From positions 1-10,372 of the forward strand of contig CANHOY010000039.1 of NCBI GenBank assembly GCA_947462495.1: a stretch of 10,372 nt of DNA, written 5' to 3'. The notes beneath the pieces are model-generated. The model made no database searches. It was not told the origin of the DNA and saw only the letters and a list, made by a program, of their open reading frames with translations. Source of the DNA: Bacteroidota bacterium. GTDB taxonomy: Bacteria; Bacteroidota; Bacteroidia; Chitinophagales; Chitinophagaceae. Made by a program: the position numbers and the translations under genes. Below, piece by piece: positions 1 to 6,924 of the stretch. Position 1 is the stretch's first letter; each line of letters opens with the position of its first letter.

Positions 1-66
1 AGTTCAGTTGGTTAGAATGCCGCCCTGTCACGGCGGAGGTCGCGGGTTCGAGTCCCGTCCGGTCCG
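1..66 (+). tRNA. tRNA-Asp (GTC), 5' end cut off by the window
   Basis: The anticodon arm is CCGCC (20-24), loop CTGTCAC (25-31) and GGCGG (32-36), which puts anticodon GTC at 27-29 and reads Asp codons. The T arm is GCGGG (42-46), loop TTCGAGT (47-53) and CCCGT (54-58). The 3' acceptor strand is CCGGTCC (59-65) with discriminator G66. No CCA is encoded, since the bases after G66 are CTTT. The first base in the window corresponds to about tRNA position 9, so the 5' acceptor strand and position 8 lie outside. Structure and anticodon are seen directly. The T-loop and 3' end are duplicated in degenerate form at 1389-1427. Confidence 0.96.
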
Positions 67-84
67 CTTTAAAACACTTAACCC
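47..84 (+). repeat. att-like direct repeat, left copy (tRNA-Asp 3' end plus flank)
   Basis: This segment runs from the T-loop through the tRNA 3' end and 18 bases beyond. It aligns with 1389-1427 at 32 of 38 positions, with one inserted base in the right copy (hand alignment). The similarity begins sharply at TTCGAGTC: the bases upstream (GGTCGCGGG here, ATTAAAAT there) do not match. The tRNA T-loop and 3' end is a classic attachment site for tyrosine-recombinase elements. This is the intact copy that completes the tRNA. Confidence 0.6.
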
Positions 85-110
85 ATTGATTTTCAATGGG
101 TTATTTTATG
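80..110 (+). terminator. Terminator of the tRNA-Asp transcript
   Basis: A perfect 10-bp inverted repeat, AACCCATTGA (80-89) and TCAATGGGTT (93-102), has a TTT loop and is followed by ATTTTAT. It lies 14 bases after the tRNA 3' end, so it probably ends the tRNA transcript. The T tract is interrupted and not ideal. Confidence 0.65.
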
Positions 111-384
111 CCTGTAGCTGAAAGTGTAGCAGAACTGTTCTTTCTAACCTATTTTAGCATCAGTTTAGATAAGGTTTATAATTTGATGAAATTCAATAGA
201 ACTTTTTGCTACTGATTTTCTTAATCTATCCCTTTTCATATCCTGTCCTAGTGTGTATTTATATTCTTTTGAAAATTCCTTTTACACTCAAATAATATCG
301 AAATTAGCTTATACACATCCCGATAAACTAATAAGATAGAACTATTTTACTTTAGTCCATTACGCGGTTAGATAATCAAACTAA
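103..384. other. Non-coding stretch between the tRNA terminator and the FISUMP gene
   Basis: AT-rich sequence with no convincing ORF, RNA gene or terminator on either strand. It lies downstream of the FISUMP gene, where a diversity-generating retroelement would often keep its template repeat. I looked for a near-copy of the gene's last ~130 bases here and found none. The hairpin at 80-102 is palindromic and might weakly end transcription from the minus strand as well, but no T-run follows it in that direction. Confidence 0.5.
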
Positions 385-1257
385 TTAATCCCTAAGGCAC
401 CGAACTGAGAACGCGTTTTTCTCACTGGAGCTGTTCTTGCCTAGGTAGCCAGCGTTGAAGTAAAGGTAGCGGAACCCGGCGTTCGCGGCATTGCCCTGTG
501 TAGCGCTCCACCAGACGCCGTAGCCGCCAACATTGAAGAATGTACCATCGCTGTAACGGTAGCCGCCCGGAAAACCTGTAAATCCACTCTCATTGGTTGC
601 ACTATTATTGGGTGCAGCCCATAAATTAATGACAGTTGTCTTCATCTTGCCGCCTGCTATATCATCTCCACCCAAAAAAGTACTTATAGTTGCCCATTCT
701 TCATCAATGGGTATATGCCACCCTTTCGGAGCTAATCCCCTTGCATCAATAACCGCATACCAATTATATAATTTACCGTACATAGCTCCATAAAAAGGGT
801 CATTATTGTAATAACACCATGCTCCTGTTGTTAATGCTGCCCAAGCAATTGGGTCAGTTACTTGTGGAATGATATCGCCATTGCGATAAGTTGCAACTTC
901 CAAATTCTTGGCCATCCACTTTTGCTTGCCAATGGTAACAAAATTACAGTTAAGTCTTAATGAATCTTGTTTTGTTTTAATTAAACCATAATCTAATGAA
1001 TCACAACCTGAAATTTTTATACAAGATAATAATCTCAAAGTATCTTGTTTATTTGGCTTAAGTACCCCTAATCTTAAAGAATCACAGCCACTAATTATAA
1101 TACAACTAAGTAATCGTAAAGAATCAGATCTATTTTTTAAAAAACCTTGCTTTATTGAATCACAACCAGTAAGTATAACTAAAGGTGTCTTCATTTGTGT
1201 TTTTGAACAGGAATAGATAATTGAGATTATTGAAAGAATAAAAATTAACTTTTTCAT
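385..1257 (-). CDS. Lipoprotein with three Cys-containing repeats and a C-terminal FISUMP domain
   Basis: I place the start at 1257 rather than at the upstream in-frame ATG at 1287, because MKKLIFILSIISIIYSC is a clean lipoprotein signal whose lipobox Cys is residue 17; this gives 290 aa. Residues ~27-104 are three ~26-residue repeats sharing a GCDS motif and D(S/T)LRL. Residues ~105-290 form a FISUMP domain (Fibrobacter succinogenes major paralogous domain). Its landmarks are KQKWMAKNLE, LYNWYAV, PKGWHIP, EW, SGFTGFPGGYR, WWSAT and the terminal FSVRCLRD. The protein is probably surface-exposed or periplasmic and anchored by lipid; its ligand is unknown. The last ~45 codons are unusually GC-rich and dominated by NNC codons, resembling a retroelement-diversified variable region. 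The gene lies between two att-like repeats. Domain identity is firm; its biological role is not. Confidence 0.9.
   Translation of the reverse strand: MKKLIFILSIISIIYSCSKTQMKTPLVILTGCDSIKQGFLKNRSDSLRLLSCIIISGCDSLRLGVLKPNKQDTLRLLSCIKISGCDSLDYGLIKTKQDSLRLNCNFVTIGKQKWMAKNLEVATYRNGDIIPQVTDPIAWAALTTGAWCYYNNDPFYGAMYGKLYNWYAVIDARGLAPKGWHIPIDEEWATISTFLGGDDIAGGKMKTTVINLWAAPNNSATNESGFTGFPGGYRYSDGTFFNVGGYGVWWSATQGNAANAGFRYLYFNAGYLGKNSSSEKNAFSVRCLRD
388..513 (-). other. Candidate hypervariable (VR-like) 3' end of the FISUMP gene
   Basis: From the WW pair (508-513) to the penultimate codon, codons of the form NNC dominate: GGC, GCC, AAC, TTC, CGC, TAC, AGC and TCC all occur. Over the last 51 sense codons of the gene, 27 end in C. 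The invariant-looking tail FSVRCLRD closes the domain. NNC codons scattered over a C-type-lectin-like C-terminus is the footprint left when AAC codons of a template are mutated at their adenines by a diversity-generating retroelement. No template repeat or reverse transcriptase is present in this window, so this remains an inference. Confidence 0.45.
946..1179 (-). repeat. Three protein-level tandem repeats in the FISUMP lipoprotein
   Basis: Three consecutive units encode residues 27-52, 53-79 and 80-104 of the 290-aa protein, with the pattern (V/I)-x-(L/I)-(T/S)-GCDS-(I/L), a central G-x-(L/I)-K, then D-(S/T)-LRL and a closing Cys. Each unit carries two Cys. The DNA copies have diverged considerably while the residues are kept, so the duplications are old and probably under selection. 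Codons here are strongly AT-rich; unit 1 has no codon ending in C. Confidence 0.85.
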
Positions 1258-1388
1258 ACATCTAAATTTATAACAATTAACTATCATTCATTCTAAATGT
1301 AAATATTTATAGAAAATATTCAACTATGCTTAAACAAAATCTAATTATTATTTACAAAATATCCATTAACAGCCCTGTGTATTAAAAT

Positions 1389-1427
1389 TTCGAGTCACCA
1401 TCCTGTCCACCCTAAAACAATTAACCC
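1389..1427 (+). repeat. Degenerate tRNA-Asp 3'-end remnant (att-like right copy)
   Basis: This begins with TTCGAGTC, then, after one inserted A (1397), follows the tRNA-Asp 3' acceptor strand and its downstream flank through TTAACCC. The match to 47-84 is 32 of 38, with the longest shared runs being TTCGAGTC, TAAAACA and TTAACCC. No D arm or anticodon arm precedes it, so this is not a tRNA gene. Homology continuing into the non-tRNA flank argues against chance resemblance. It lies 1342 bp from the left copy, with the FISUMP gene between them. Confidence 0.6.
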
Positions 1428-1457
1428 CTATTTAAACCCATTTGGTTCGGATATGAC

Positions 1458-1486
1458 AAAAAAAGGACCCTTATTGCTAAGGGCCT
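1458..1486 (-). terminator. Terminator of the small NTF2-like lipoprotein gene
   Basis: Read on the minus strand, an AGG/CCT plus CCCTTA/TAAGGG stem of 9 bp with one bulged base encloses a 4-base loop (1474-1477) and is followed by a run of seven T (the A tract at 1458-1464). It lies ~40 bases past the stop of the 1527-2027 gene and separates it from the FISUMP gene. Confidence 0.75.
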
Positions 1487-1526
1487 CTTTTCGTATTTTA
1501 TCTAAACTTAATGTTCAAATCAAATT

Positions 1527-2027
1527 TTATTTTGCATCATATATAACCTGTTCATGGATAATTTTACCCTCTTTAATCGCAAAAGACACAAAAGTAAGTG
1601 ATGTACTTACTGCACCAGTTTTTGAAGTGTTTTTGAAATTAATCCAAGCATGCCCCCATTTAATACCTTTGTATAGTTCATTTGTTGTTGGAACTGTCAC
1701 CACTTCTAAATTAGGTGTGCCAGCATCTACAACAACACCTGTACTTTCTCTTTGTTTTTTAAACAATTCAATTCTGTCAGACATTTTCATAGCAACAGTA
1801 TCATTATTATGAGAAGAAGTAGCTGTATCGCTAAAGCAAGATGCAGCTGTAGCCCAATCACCACTAGCATAGGCTGTAATCGCTTTTTTCATTAAATCAA
1901 CATCTGGACCTTCTTTCACACAACTTGATGCGGAAGCAGCTGTGTCAGTGGTAGCAGTTTTTTCACTTGGTGTAGAACAAGCAAATAAGATGGTAGCAAA
2001 TAATGCTAAGAAGAATGTTTTTTTCAT
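1527..2027 (-). CDS. Small lipoprotein with NTF2/SnoaL-like C-terminal domain
   Basis: A 166-aa protein starting MKKTFFLALFATILFAC, a lipoprotein signal with lipobox LFAC and the acylated Cys at residue 17. A low-complexity Thr/Ser/Ala linker follows to about residue 35. The remainder (about 42-166) has an amphipathic helix with the phrase AYASGDWATAASCFSDTA, then KMSDRIELFKKQRES, and then beta-strand-like segments (LEVVTVPT, KWGHAWINFKN, LTFVSFAIKEGKIIHEQVIYD). That order is typical of NTF2-like or SnoaL-like folds, where a small helical cone packs on a curved sheet. No catalytic residues can be assigned. It is predicted to sit on a periplasmic or outer membrane face. It is monocistronic, with terminators on both sides. 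The fold call is by pattern and moderately secure; a specific function is not supported. Confidence 0.8.
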   Translation of the reverse strand: MKKTFFLALFATILFACSTPSEKTATTDTAASASSCVKEGPDVDLMKKAITAYASGDWATAASCFSDTATSSHNNDTVAMKMSDRIELFKKQRESTGVVVDAGTPNLEVVTVPTTNELYKGIKWGHAWINFKNTSKTGAVSTSLTFVSFAIKEGKIIHEQVIYDAK

Positions 2028-2111
2028 TGTTAATTATTTTTTAGACTATTAAATTAATAATTTAGTATCAAAAAGAAAGTATTTTATCCCTATTTTTTAA
2101 AAAATCCATAA

Positions 2112-2140
2112 AAAAGGCCCCCAATACATTAGGGCCTTTT
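2112..2140 (-). terminator. Terminator of the DPP-IV-like peptidase gene
   Basis: Perfect 9-bp inverted repeat AAAAGGCCC (2112-2120) and GGGCCTTTT (2132-2140) with an 11-base loop. The stem's A/T arms supply a T tract on either strand. It lies ~95 bases beyond the stop of the minus-strand peptidase gene, and could also act on plus-strand readthrough. Confidence 0.7.
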
Positions 2141-2235
2141 GGTCTAAAACAGCTTTAAAAATAGCAAAATGTTAGTTTTTGCCATTTGTTTATTCATCAA
2201 TAACATTCCATATTATTTTTGATTCGCTATGCTAC

Positions 2236-4458
2236 TTACAAATTCTTTTTCCAATATTGTTCCATGGTTCTGCGCATATGCAGTGTTGTATTTTCACGTT
2301 GCCAAATTCCATGGTCACGCATAGGATAGGACATCATCGTAAATAATTTATTATTTTTTACCAACTCATTCACAAGCATTTCAAAATTCTGATAATGTAC
2401 ATTGTCATCAGCCGTTCCATGAATGATCATTAAGTTGCCTGTTAATTTATTGGCATAGGTTAAAGGAGAGCCTTCTCTATATCCAACTTTATTGTCATCG
2501 GGTAAACCCATGTATCGTTCCTGATAAATATTATCATATAAGGTTTGATGCGAAACAAAAGCAACTGCAATTGCTGTTTTAAACACATCTCCATGACGAA
2601 AGATGGTATTTAAAGACATTTGTCCACCACCACTCCAACCCCAAATTCCTAAACGGCTCGCATCAACAAAAGAAAACATATTGGTTACTTTTTGAGCAGC
2701 TTTGGCTTCATCTTCAACAGCCAATACCCCTACTTGACGATAAATTATTTTACGCCAAGCACGACCTCTATAAACTCTGGTTCCTCTAGGATCCACGCTA
2801 ATAACAATAAAGCCCTCATTGGCTAAATATTGATGCCATAAATTATCTCCTGCCCCCCAATTATCCTGCACGGTTGAACTAGCAGGTTCTCCATACACAT
2901 GAAAAATAGTAGGATACTTTTTTTGAGGATCAAAATTAATAGGCTTAATCATCCACGCGTCTAAAACCACGTCTCCAATATCAATTTTGAAGAATTCTTT
3001 AGGTTTTAATCCTAAAGCAGCTATTTTATTTTTTAAACCTTGATTGTCTTCTAAGGATTTTACTATTTGATGATCGGGTAAGCTAATTAAACTATACTGC
3101 CTGGGAGTTTGTGCATTTTCAAAAATATGAATCGCATATTTAGCGTCCCCAGATATTTGATAACTACTATGTCCTTGAAAATTAGAAGGAGTTACTTTTT
3201 CTGCATTACCGGTACCGTCTAATTTACTACGGTATAAATATTTTTGTAAATAATTGTCGGGAGAAGCAATATAGTAAACATACCCACTCGCGGTATCTAT
3301 ATAATTAATATTGATGACGTCAAAATCACCCTTGGTAATTAAGCTACTTGTTTTACCATCCTTAGCAACTTTGTATAAATGCAACCATCCGTCTTTTTCA
3401 CTAGTCCATGTAAAAGAGCTACCATTGTCTAGCCAAACAATATTGTCATGAATGTCTAAAAAAGCATCATCATGATCGGTATAGATATTATTTAAAGCAC
3501 CAGTAGTACTATTAGCCATCCATACTTTATTGGTATTTTGTAATCTATTTAATTGCTGTATTAATAATTCATGCGTTCCTGGCACATAGTCCATACGTGC
3601 TAAATAATTATTACGTGGATCCCCTGGAATATTTATCCATTTTGTTTTTCCACCTTTGCTGGAAATAACCCCCACTTTTACAGCAGAATTAGGCGTACCT
3701 ACTTTTGGATAAGGAAGTGGAATAGGTTTTGAATAGTTAGAATCTATATTATTAATTAAATAAAATACACCCACCCCTTTACTATCCGACTGCCAATAAG
3801 CAATTTCAGTACCATCATCACTCCATCTAAATCCATCACGATCATTTAATTCTTCTTCATACACCCAGTCAAATGTACCATTAATGATATCTCCTCCCCC
3901 ATCAAAAGTAAGTTGTGTTATTTTGTGGGTTGCTAAATCTTCTTTATAAATATTTAAATTACTTACATAGGCAATTTCTTTTCCGTTAGGTGAAAATTTA
4001 GCAAACATTAAACTAGCCGAAGCTAATGAAGCGCCTACTTGGTGTAAATTACCTGTTGTTAAATTTAGCACCCAATAATCACCTTTAGTATTTTGACGCC
4101 ACACTTTTTTTGAATTGGTATACACTAATAATTTAGTATTATCATTAGACCAACTATAATCATGAATACTTAAAGGTGTAGTATTCCCTTGGGGAATTAA
4201 TTGTTGAGCACTTACTAATACGCTAGCACTTGATTGCTTAATATTGTATAAAACAATTTCATTTGATTTTAATGCTGTATTGTATTCTAGCGTTGTATAG
4301 CCATGATTGTCTTTCATGAAACGAATTGGACCAAAACCCTTAGCTGCATACAGATTATTTTTATAAATGTCTTCTAAATTTAATGGATTGGTTTGCGCTA
4401 ATGCTAATAATTGCAACCAAAAAACACCTGCAATAGCTAGTACTATTTTTCTAATCAT
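2236..4458 (-). CDS. Secreted dipeptidyl peptidase IV-like serine peptidase (family S9B)
   Basis: 740 aa, close to the length of DPP-IV-type enzymes, which release X-Pro or X-Ala dipeptides from peptide N termini. A Sec signal peptide covers residues 1-21, with likely cleavage after ALA. Residues ~40-480 are the N-terminal beta-propeller and include DWVYEEE, in which Glu202/Glu203 correspond to the pair that holds the substrate amino terminus in DPP-IV. The C-terminal alpha/beta-hydrolase domain (~485-740) has HVYGEP (oxyanion Tyr522), the nucleophile motif GWSGGG (Ser609), HGTADDNVH (Asp684/685) and RDHG (His716), so the triad is complete. Human DPP-IV has GWSYGG; the Tyr is Gly here. It probably acts in the periplasm or at the surface. 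It is divergently transcribed from the GH92 gene, and a perfect -7 box lies 33 bases upstream. Family assignment is secure; substrate preference is inferred. Confidence 0.93.
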   Translation of the reverse strand: MIRKIVLAIAGVFWLQLLALAQTNPLNLEDIYKNNLYAAKGFGPIRFMKDNHGYTTLEYNTALKSNEIVLYNIKQSSASVLVSAQQLIPQGNTTPLSIHDYSWSNDNTKLLVYTNSKKVWRQNTKGDYWVLNLTTGNLHQVGASLASASLMFAKFSPNGKEIAYVSNLNIYKEDLATHKITQLTFDGGGDIINGTFDWVYEEELNDRDGFRWSDDGTEIAYWQSDSKGVGVFYLINNIDSNYSKPIPLPYPKVGTPNSAVKVGVISSKGGKTKWINIPGDPRNNYLARMDYVPGTHELLIQQLNRLQNTNKVWMANSTTGALNNIYTDHDDAFLDIHDNIVWLDNGSSFTWTSEKDGWLHLYKVAKDGKTSSLITKGDFDVININYIDTASGYVYYIASPDNYLQKYLYRSKLDGTGNAEKVTPSNFQGHSSYQISGDAKYAIHIFENAQTPRQYSLISLPDHQIVKSLEDNQGLKNKIAALGLKPKEFFKIDIGDVVLDAWMIKPINFDPQKKYPTIFHVYGEPASSTVQDNWGAGDNLWHQYLANEGFIVISVDPRGTRVYRGRAWRKIIYRQVGVLAVEDEAKAAQKVTNMFSFVDASRLGIWGWSGGGQMSLNTIFRHGDVFKTAIAVAFVSHQTLYDNIYQERYMGLPDDNKVGYREGSPLTYANKLTGNLMIIHGTADDNVHYQNFEMLVNELVKNNKLFTMMSYPMRDHGIWQRENTTLHMRRTMEQYWKKNL

Positions 4459-4490
4459 TTTTTTAATATTTAACGTGAAATAAAGGTCGC

Positions 4491-4498
4491 CAAAAATA
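4491..4498 (-). promoter_or_regulatory. Candidate Bacteroidota -7 box (TAnnTTTG) for the DPP-IV-like gene
   Basis: The minus strand reads TATTTTTG, a full match to the Bacteroidota -7 consensus TAnnTTTG, 33 bases upstream of the start codon; this implies a leader of about 25 bases. I see no good -33 TTG element at the expected spacing. Confidence 0.4.
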
Positions 4499-4585
4499 TG
4501 TAACTTAAAAAACTAATATTATCTTACAATGCCTATGCTTCCCCATAACAAAATACCAAACCAATCACTATTTAACTTCCTAGCC

Positions 4586-6913
4586 ATGTTCAAAGTATCC
4601 CAAATTATTACCTTGTTTTGTGTATTATGCATCCCATTCAATATTGCATTTTCACAACTAGCAAAACAGGTAAAACAACCTGTTGATTATGCGGATGTAA
4701 TGATTGGCACTTCCAATTCAAGATGGATGCTTGGGCCATATGCTAGTATGCCTTTTGGCATGGTGCAGCTAGGACCTGATAACCAAGGAAGCCTGGATAA
4801 AAATGGATCCGTTTGGATGGGTGGTTACGAATACGCCATTAGTAGTATCTCTGGATTTAGTCATATTCATGCTTGGACAATGGCAGGGTTAAGGATGATG
4901 CCTACCACTGCCGACCTAGTTACGGAAAATACAACAATTGACGCCCCCTATAAAGGTGCAGGCGCAGGATATCACTCCCGTATCTTAAAAGATCAAGAAA
5001 AAGCTTTTCCAGGCTATTATTCGGCTTACTTATACGACCATGATGTGCTTGCCGAAATGACAGTAACCACCCGTTGTGGTTTTCAAAAATATACTTTCCC
5101 AGAAAAAAAGGAATCGCGGATTTTGATTGATTTATTGATGCCTGCTGAATATAAATATTCAGTAAAAGAAGCCAACATAACTAAAATAAATAATAACCTT
5201 ATTGAAGGCTATGCAAAATGTCAAGTAGGCAATGATACATGGAATGAATATACCCTTTACTTTTCATTGCAATTTAATAAGCCCTTTCAAACAATGAATG
5301 GTTGGACGGATAAAAAAGAATTTAATAATATTAAAACCATTAGTGGAAAAAATCAATTAGGTGTGTATGTAACCTACGCTACTAAAAAGGATGAAGTGAT
5401 CATGGTTAAATCGGGCATTTCACTAGTTAGTATTGACCAAGCAAGGCTTAACTTACAAACAGAAATGGATGGCTTTAAATGGGACTTTGCTGCAGCAGTT
5501 TCCAATGCGCGTAATACTTGGAATAGTTTGCTAGGAAAAATAAAAGTGGAAGGCGGTAGTGAAGTAAACAAAACAAAATTTTATACCAACTTGTATCGAA
5601 GTTATGCCTCTAAACAAACCTGGAGCGATGTCAATGGTAAATATATAGACCCTTGCGAAAAAGAAAGGCAATTATCAAAAGGGCAAGTCATGTATGGCGG
5701 TGATTCTTTTTGGAATTCCTTTTGGAACCTTAATAGTGTTTGGTCGCTGATCACACCCGACATCATGAAAAAATATGTCGAAACGCAGTTAGAATTATTC
5801 ACCAATCATGGTTGGACCAGCGTTGGACCCACCGGATTAGAATATACAGGCGTTATGGAAGTGTCGCACGAATCGGCGCTCATTGTGGGGGCTTACCAAA
5901 AAGGAATTCGAAATTTTGATGTGAATAAAGCTTACGAAGCGGTTCGCCATTCGGCCACGGAACAAGGTAAAAAATTATTACCCTGTTCCGGTTTAGCCGG
6001 TAATGAATTTTTAGAGGTGTATACTAAAAAAGGCTATGTACCTTTTGAATTGAATGCAGTTTCTCGAACACAGGATTATGCCTATGATGATTATTGTGTA
6101 GCACAGTTGGCAAAGGCTTTAGGGAAACAAGCAGATTATGATTATTTTATAAAGCGTTCCCAAAATTGGAAAAATCTTTTTCATCCTACTTTAAAATATA
6201 TTGTACCCAAAGATTCTATTGGCAACTGGATGAAAGACTATAGTCCTTTTTCTGGCAAACATTTTATTGAAGGCAATGGTTGGCAATATAGCTGGTATGT
6301 GCCTCATGATGTACCTGGTTTAATTGAGCTAATGGGTAAGGATTTATTCAATGCTCGTTTAGAAGATGGATTTAAAAAATCAGTATCTCAAAAATTTGCT
6401 GCGCATGCTTTTGATAGGCATCAAGACGAAGCCTTTGAATATTATATCAATATGGGTAATGAAGAAAATATGCAAGCACCTTACCTATTTAATTATTCAG
6501 GAAAACCTTGGCTCACCCAAAAATATTCTCGAGCTATTTTAGACAGTTATTATGGCCATACCCCCTACCAAGGATGGGAAGGTGATGAAGATGAAGGTCA
6601 GATGGGTGCTTGGTTTGTGATGAGTGCACTGGGCATGTTTGAAATGGAAGGAGGGGCAGCCGTCGTTCCTATGGTTACCCTTTCTAGTCCTTTGTTTAAA
6701 AAAGCCACCATCTACTTAGATAGCAATTATTACTCGGGCAAACAATTTACCATTGAAGCTCCTAATAATTCTGATAAAAACATTTACATACAATCGGTAA
6801 AACTAAATGGCAAATTGCTCACTACCCCCTCCATTCCTTTTAAACAAATTGTACAGGGAGGAAGATTAGTATTCGAAATGGGGCCAAATGAAAATCATAG
6901 TTTTTTTAAATAA
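4586..6913 (+). CDS. Secreted glycoside hydrolase family 92 (alpha-mannosidase-type)
   Basis: GH92 enzymes are calcium-dependent inverting exo-alpha-mannosidases that trim mannan and N-glycan mannose. I choose the ATG at 4586 over those at 4529 and 4535 because it begins a good Sec signal (MFKVSQIITLFCVLCIPFNIAFS, positions 4586-4654) ending in AFS-Q; this gives 775 aa. Family landmarks are ADVMIGT and MPFGMVQLGPDN near the N terminus (~36-66), SGFSHIH (~89-95), the (alpha/alpha)6-barrel segment with GGDSFWNSFW (~371-380), GNEENMQAPYLFNYSGKPW (~624-642, with the expected catalytic acid Glu626), and the acidic GDEDEGQMGAW (~666-676), where the catalytic base should lie. Several motif residues differ from the commonest GH92 forms, so linkage specificity is uncertain. 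The gene stands alone on the plus strand and ends at a strong bidirectional terminator. No SusC/SusD pair is visible, so it does not look like part of a classic PUL within this window. Confidence 0.92.
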   Translation: MFKVSQIITLFCVLCIPFNIAFSQLAKQVKQPVDYADVMIGTSNSRWMLGPYASMPFGMVQLGPDNQGSLDKNGSVWMGGYEYAISSISGFSHIHAWTMAGLRMMPTTADLVTENTTIDAPYKGAGAGYHSRILKDQEKAFPGYYSAYLYDHDVLAEMTVTTRCGFQKYTFPEKKESRILIDLLMPAEYKYSVKEANITKINNNLIEGYAKCQVGNDTWNEYTLYFSLQFNKPFQTMNGWTDKKEFNNIKTISGKNQLGVYVTYATKKDEVIMVKSGISLVSIDQARLNLQTEMDGFKWDFAAAVSNARNTWNSLLGKIKVEGGSEVNKTKFYTNLYRSYASKQTWSDVNGKYIDPCEKERQLSKGQVMYGGDSFWNSFWNLNSVWSLITPDIMKKYVETQLELFTNHGWTSVGPTGLEYTGVMEVSHESALIVGAYQKGIRNFDVNKAYEAVRHSATEQGKKLLPCSGLAGNEFLEVYTKKGYVPFELNAVSRTQDYAYDDYCVAQLAKALGKQADYDYFIKRSQNWKNLFHPTLKYIVPKDSIGNWMKDYSPFSGKHFIEGNGWQYSWYVPHDVPGLIELMGKDLFNARLEDGFKKSVSQKFAAHAFDRHQDEAFEYYINMGNEENMQAPYLFNYSGKPWLTQKYSRAILDSYYGHTPYQGWEGDEDEGQMGAWFVMSALGMFEMEGGAAVVPMVTLSSPLFKKATIYLDSNYYSGKQFTIEAPNNSDKNIYIQSVKLNGKLLTTPSIPFKQIVQGGRLVFEMGPNENHSFFK

Positions 6914-6924
6914 TAATTTACTTT

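Noticed and set aside
103..384. DGR template repeat next to the FISUMP gene
   Set aside because: I looked on both strands for a near-copy of the gene's 3' end and saw none; the region is AT-rich with no resemblance.
593..793. 66-codon open frame on the plus strand
   Set aside because: Antisense to the FISUMP domain; no independent support.
1258..1287. Ten-residue N-terminal extension of the FISUMP lipoprotein
   Set aside because: The extension precedes a standard MKK lipoprotein signal and would weaken it; the start at 1257 is preferred.
1389..1427. A second tRNA gene
   Set aside because: Only the T-loop and 3' end are recognisable; the T-stem does not pair and there is no D arm or anticodon arm upstream.
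1453..1812. 119-codon open frame on the plus strand
   Set aside because: It lies antisense to the well-supported lipoprotein gene at 1527-2027, begins inside its terminator, and shows no domain or signal of its own.
2409..2650. Inactivated DPP-IV-like active site because GWSYGG reads GWSGGG
   Set aside because: The nucleophile Ser609, Asp684/685 and His716 are all present; the replaced Tyr is not part of the triad, so no inactivation is indicated.
4529..4585. N-terminal extension of GH92 from the ATG at 4529
   Set aside because: It would put 19 polar residues before a complete signal peptide; the ATG at 4586 gives a normal export signal.
5374..5805. Two short open frames on the minus strand
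   Set aside because: Both lie inside the GH92 gene in antisense and carry no recognisable feature.
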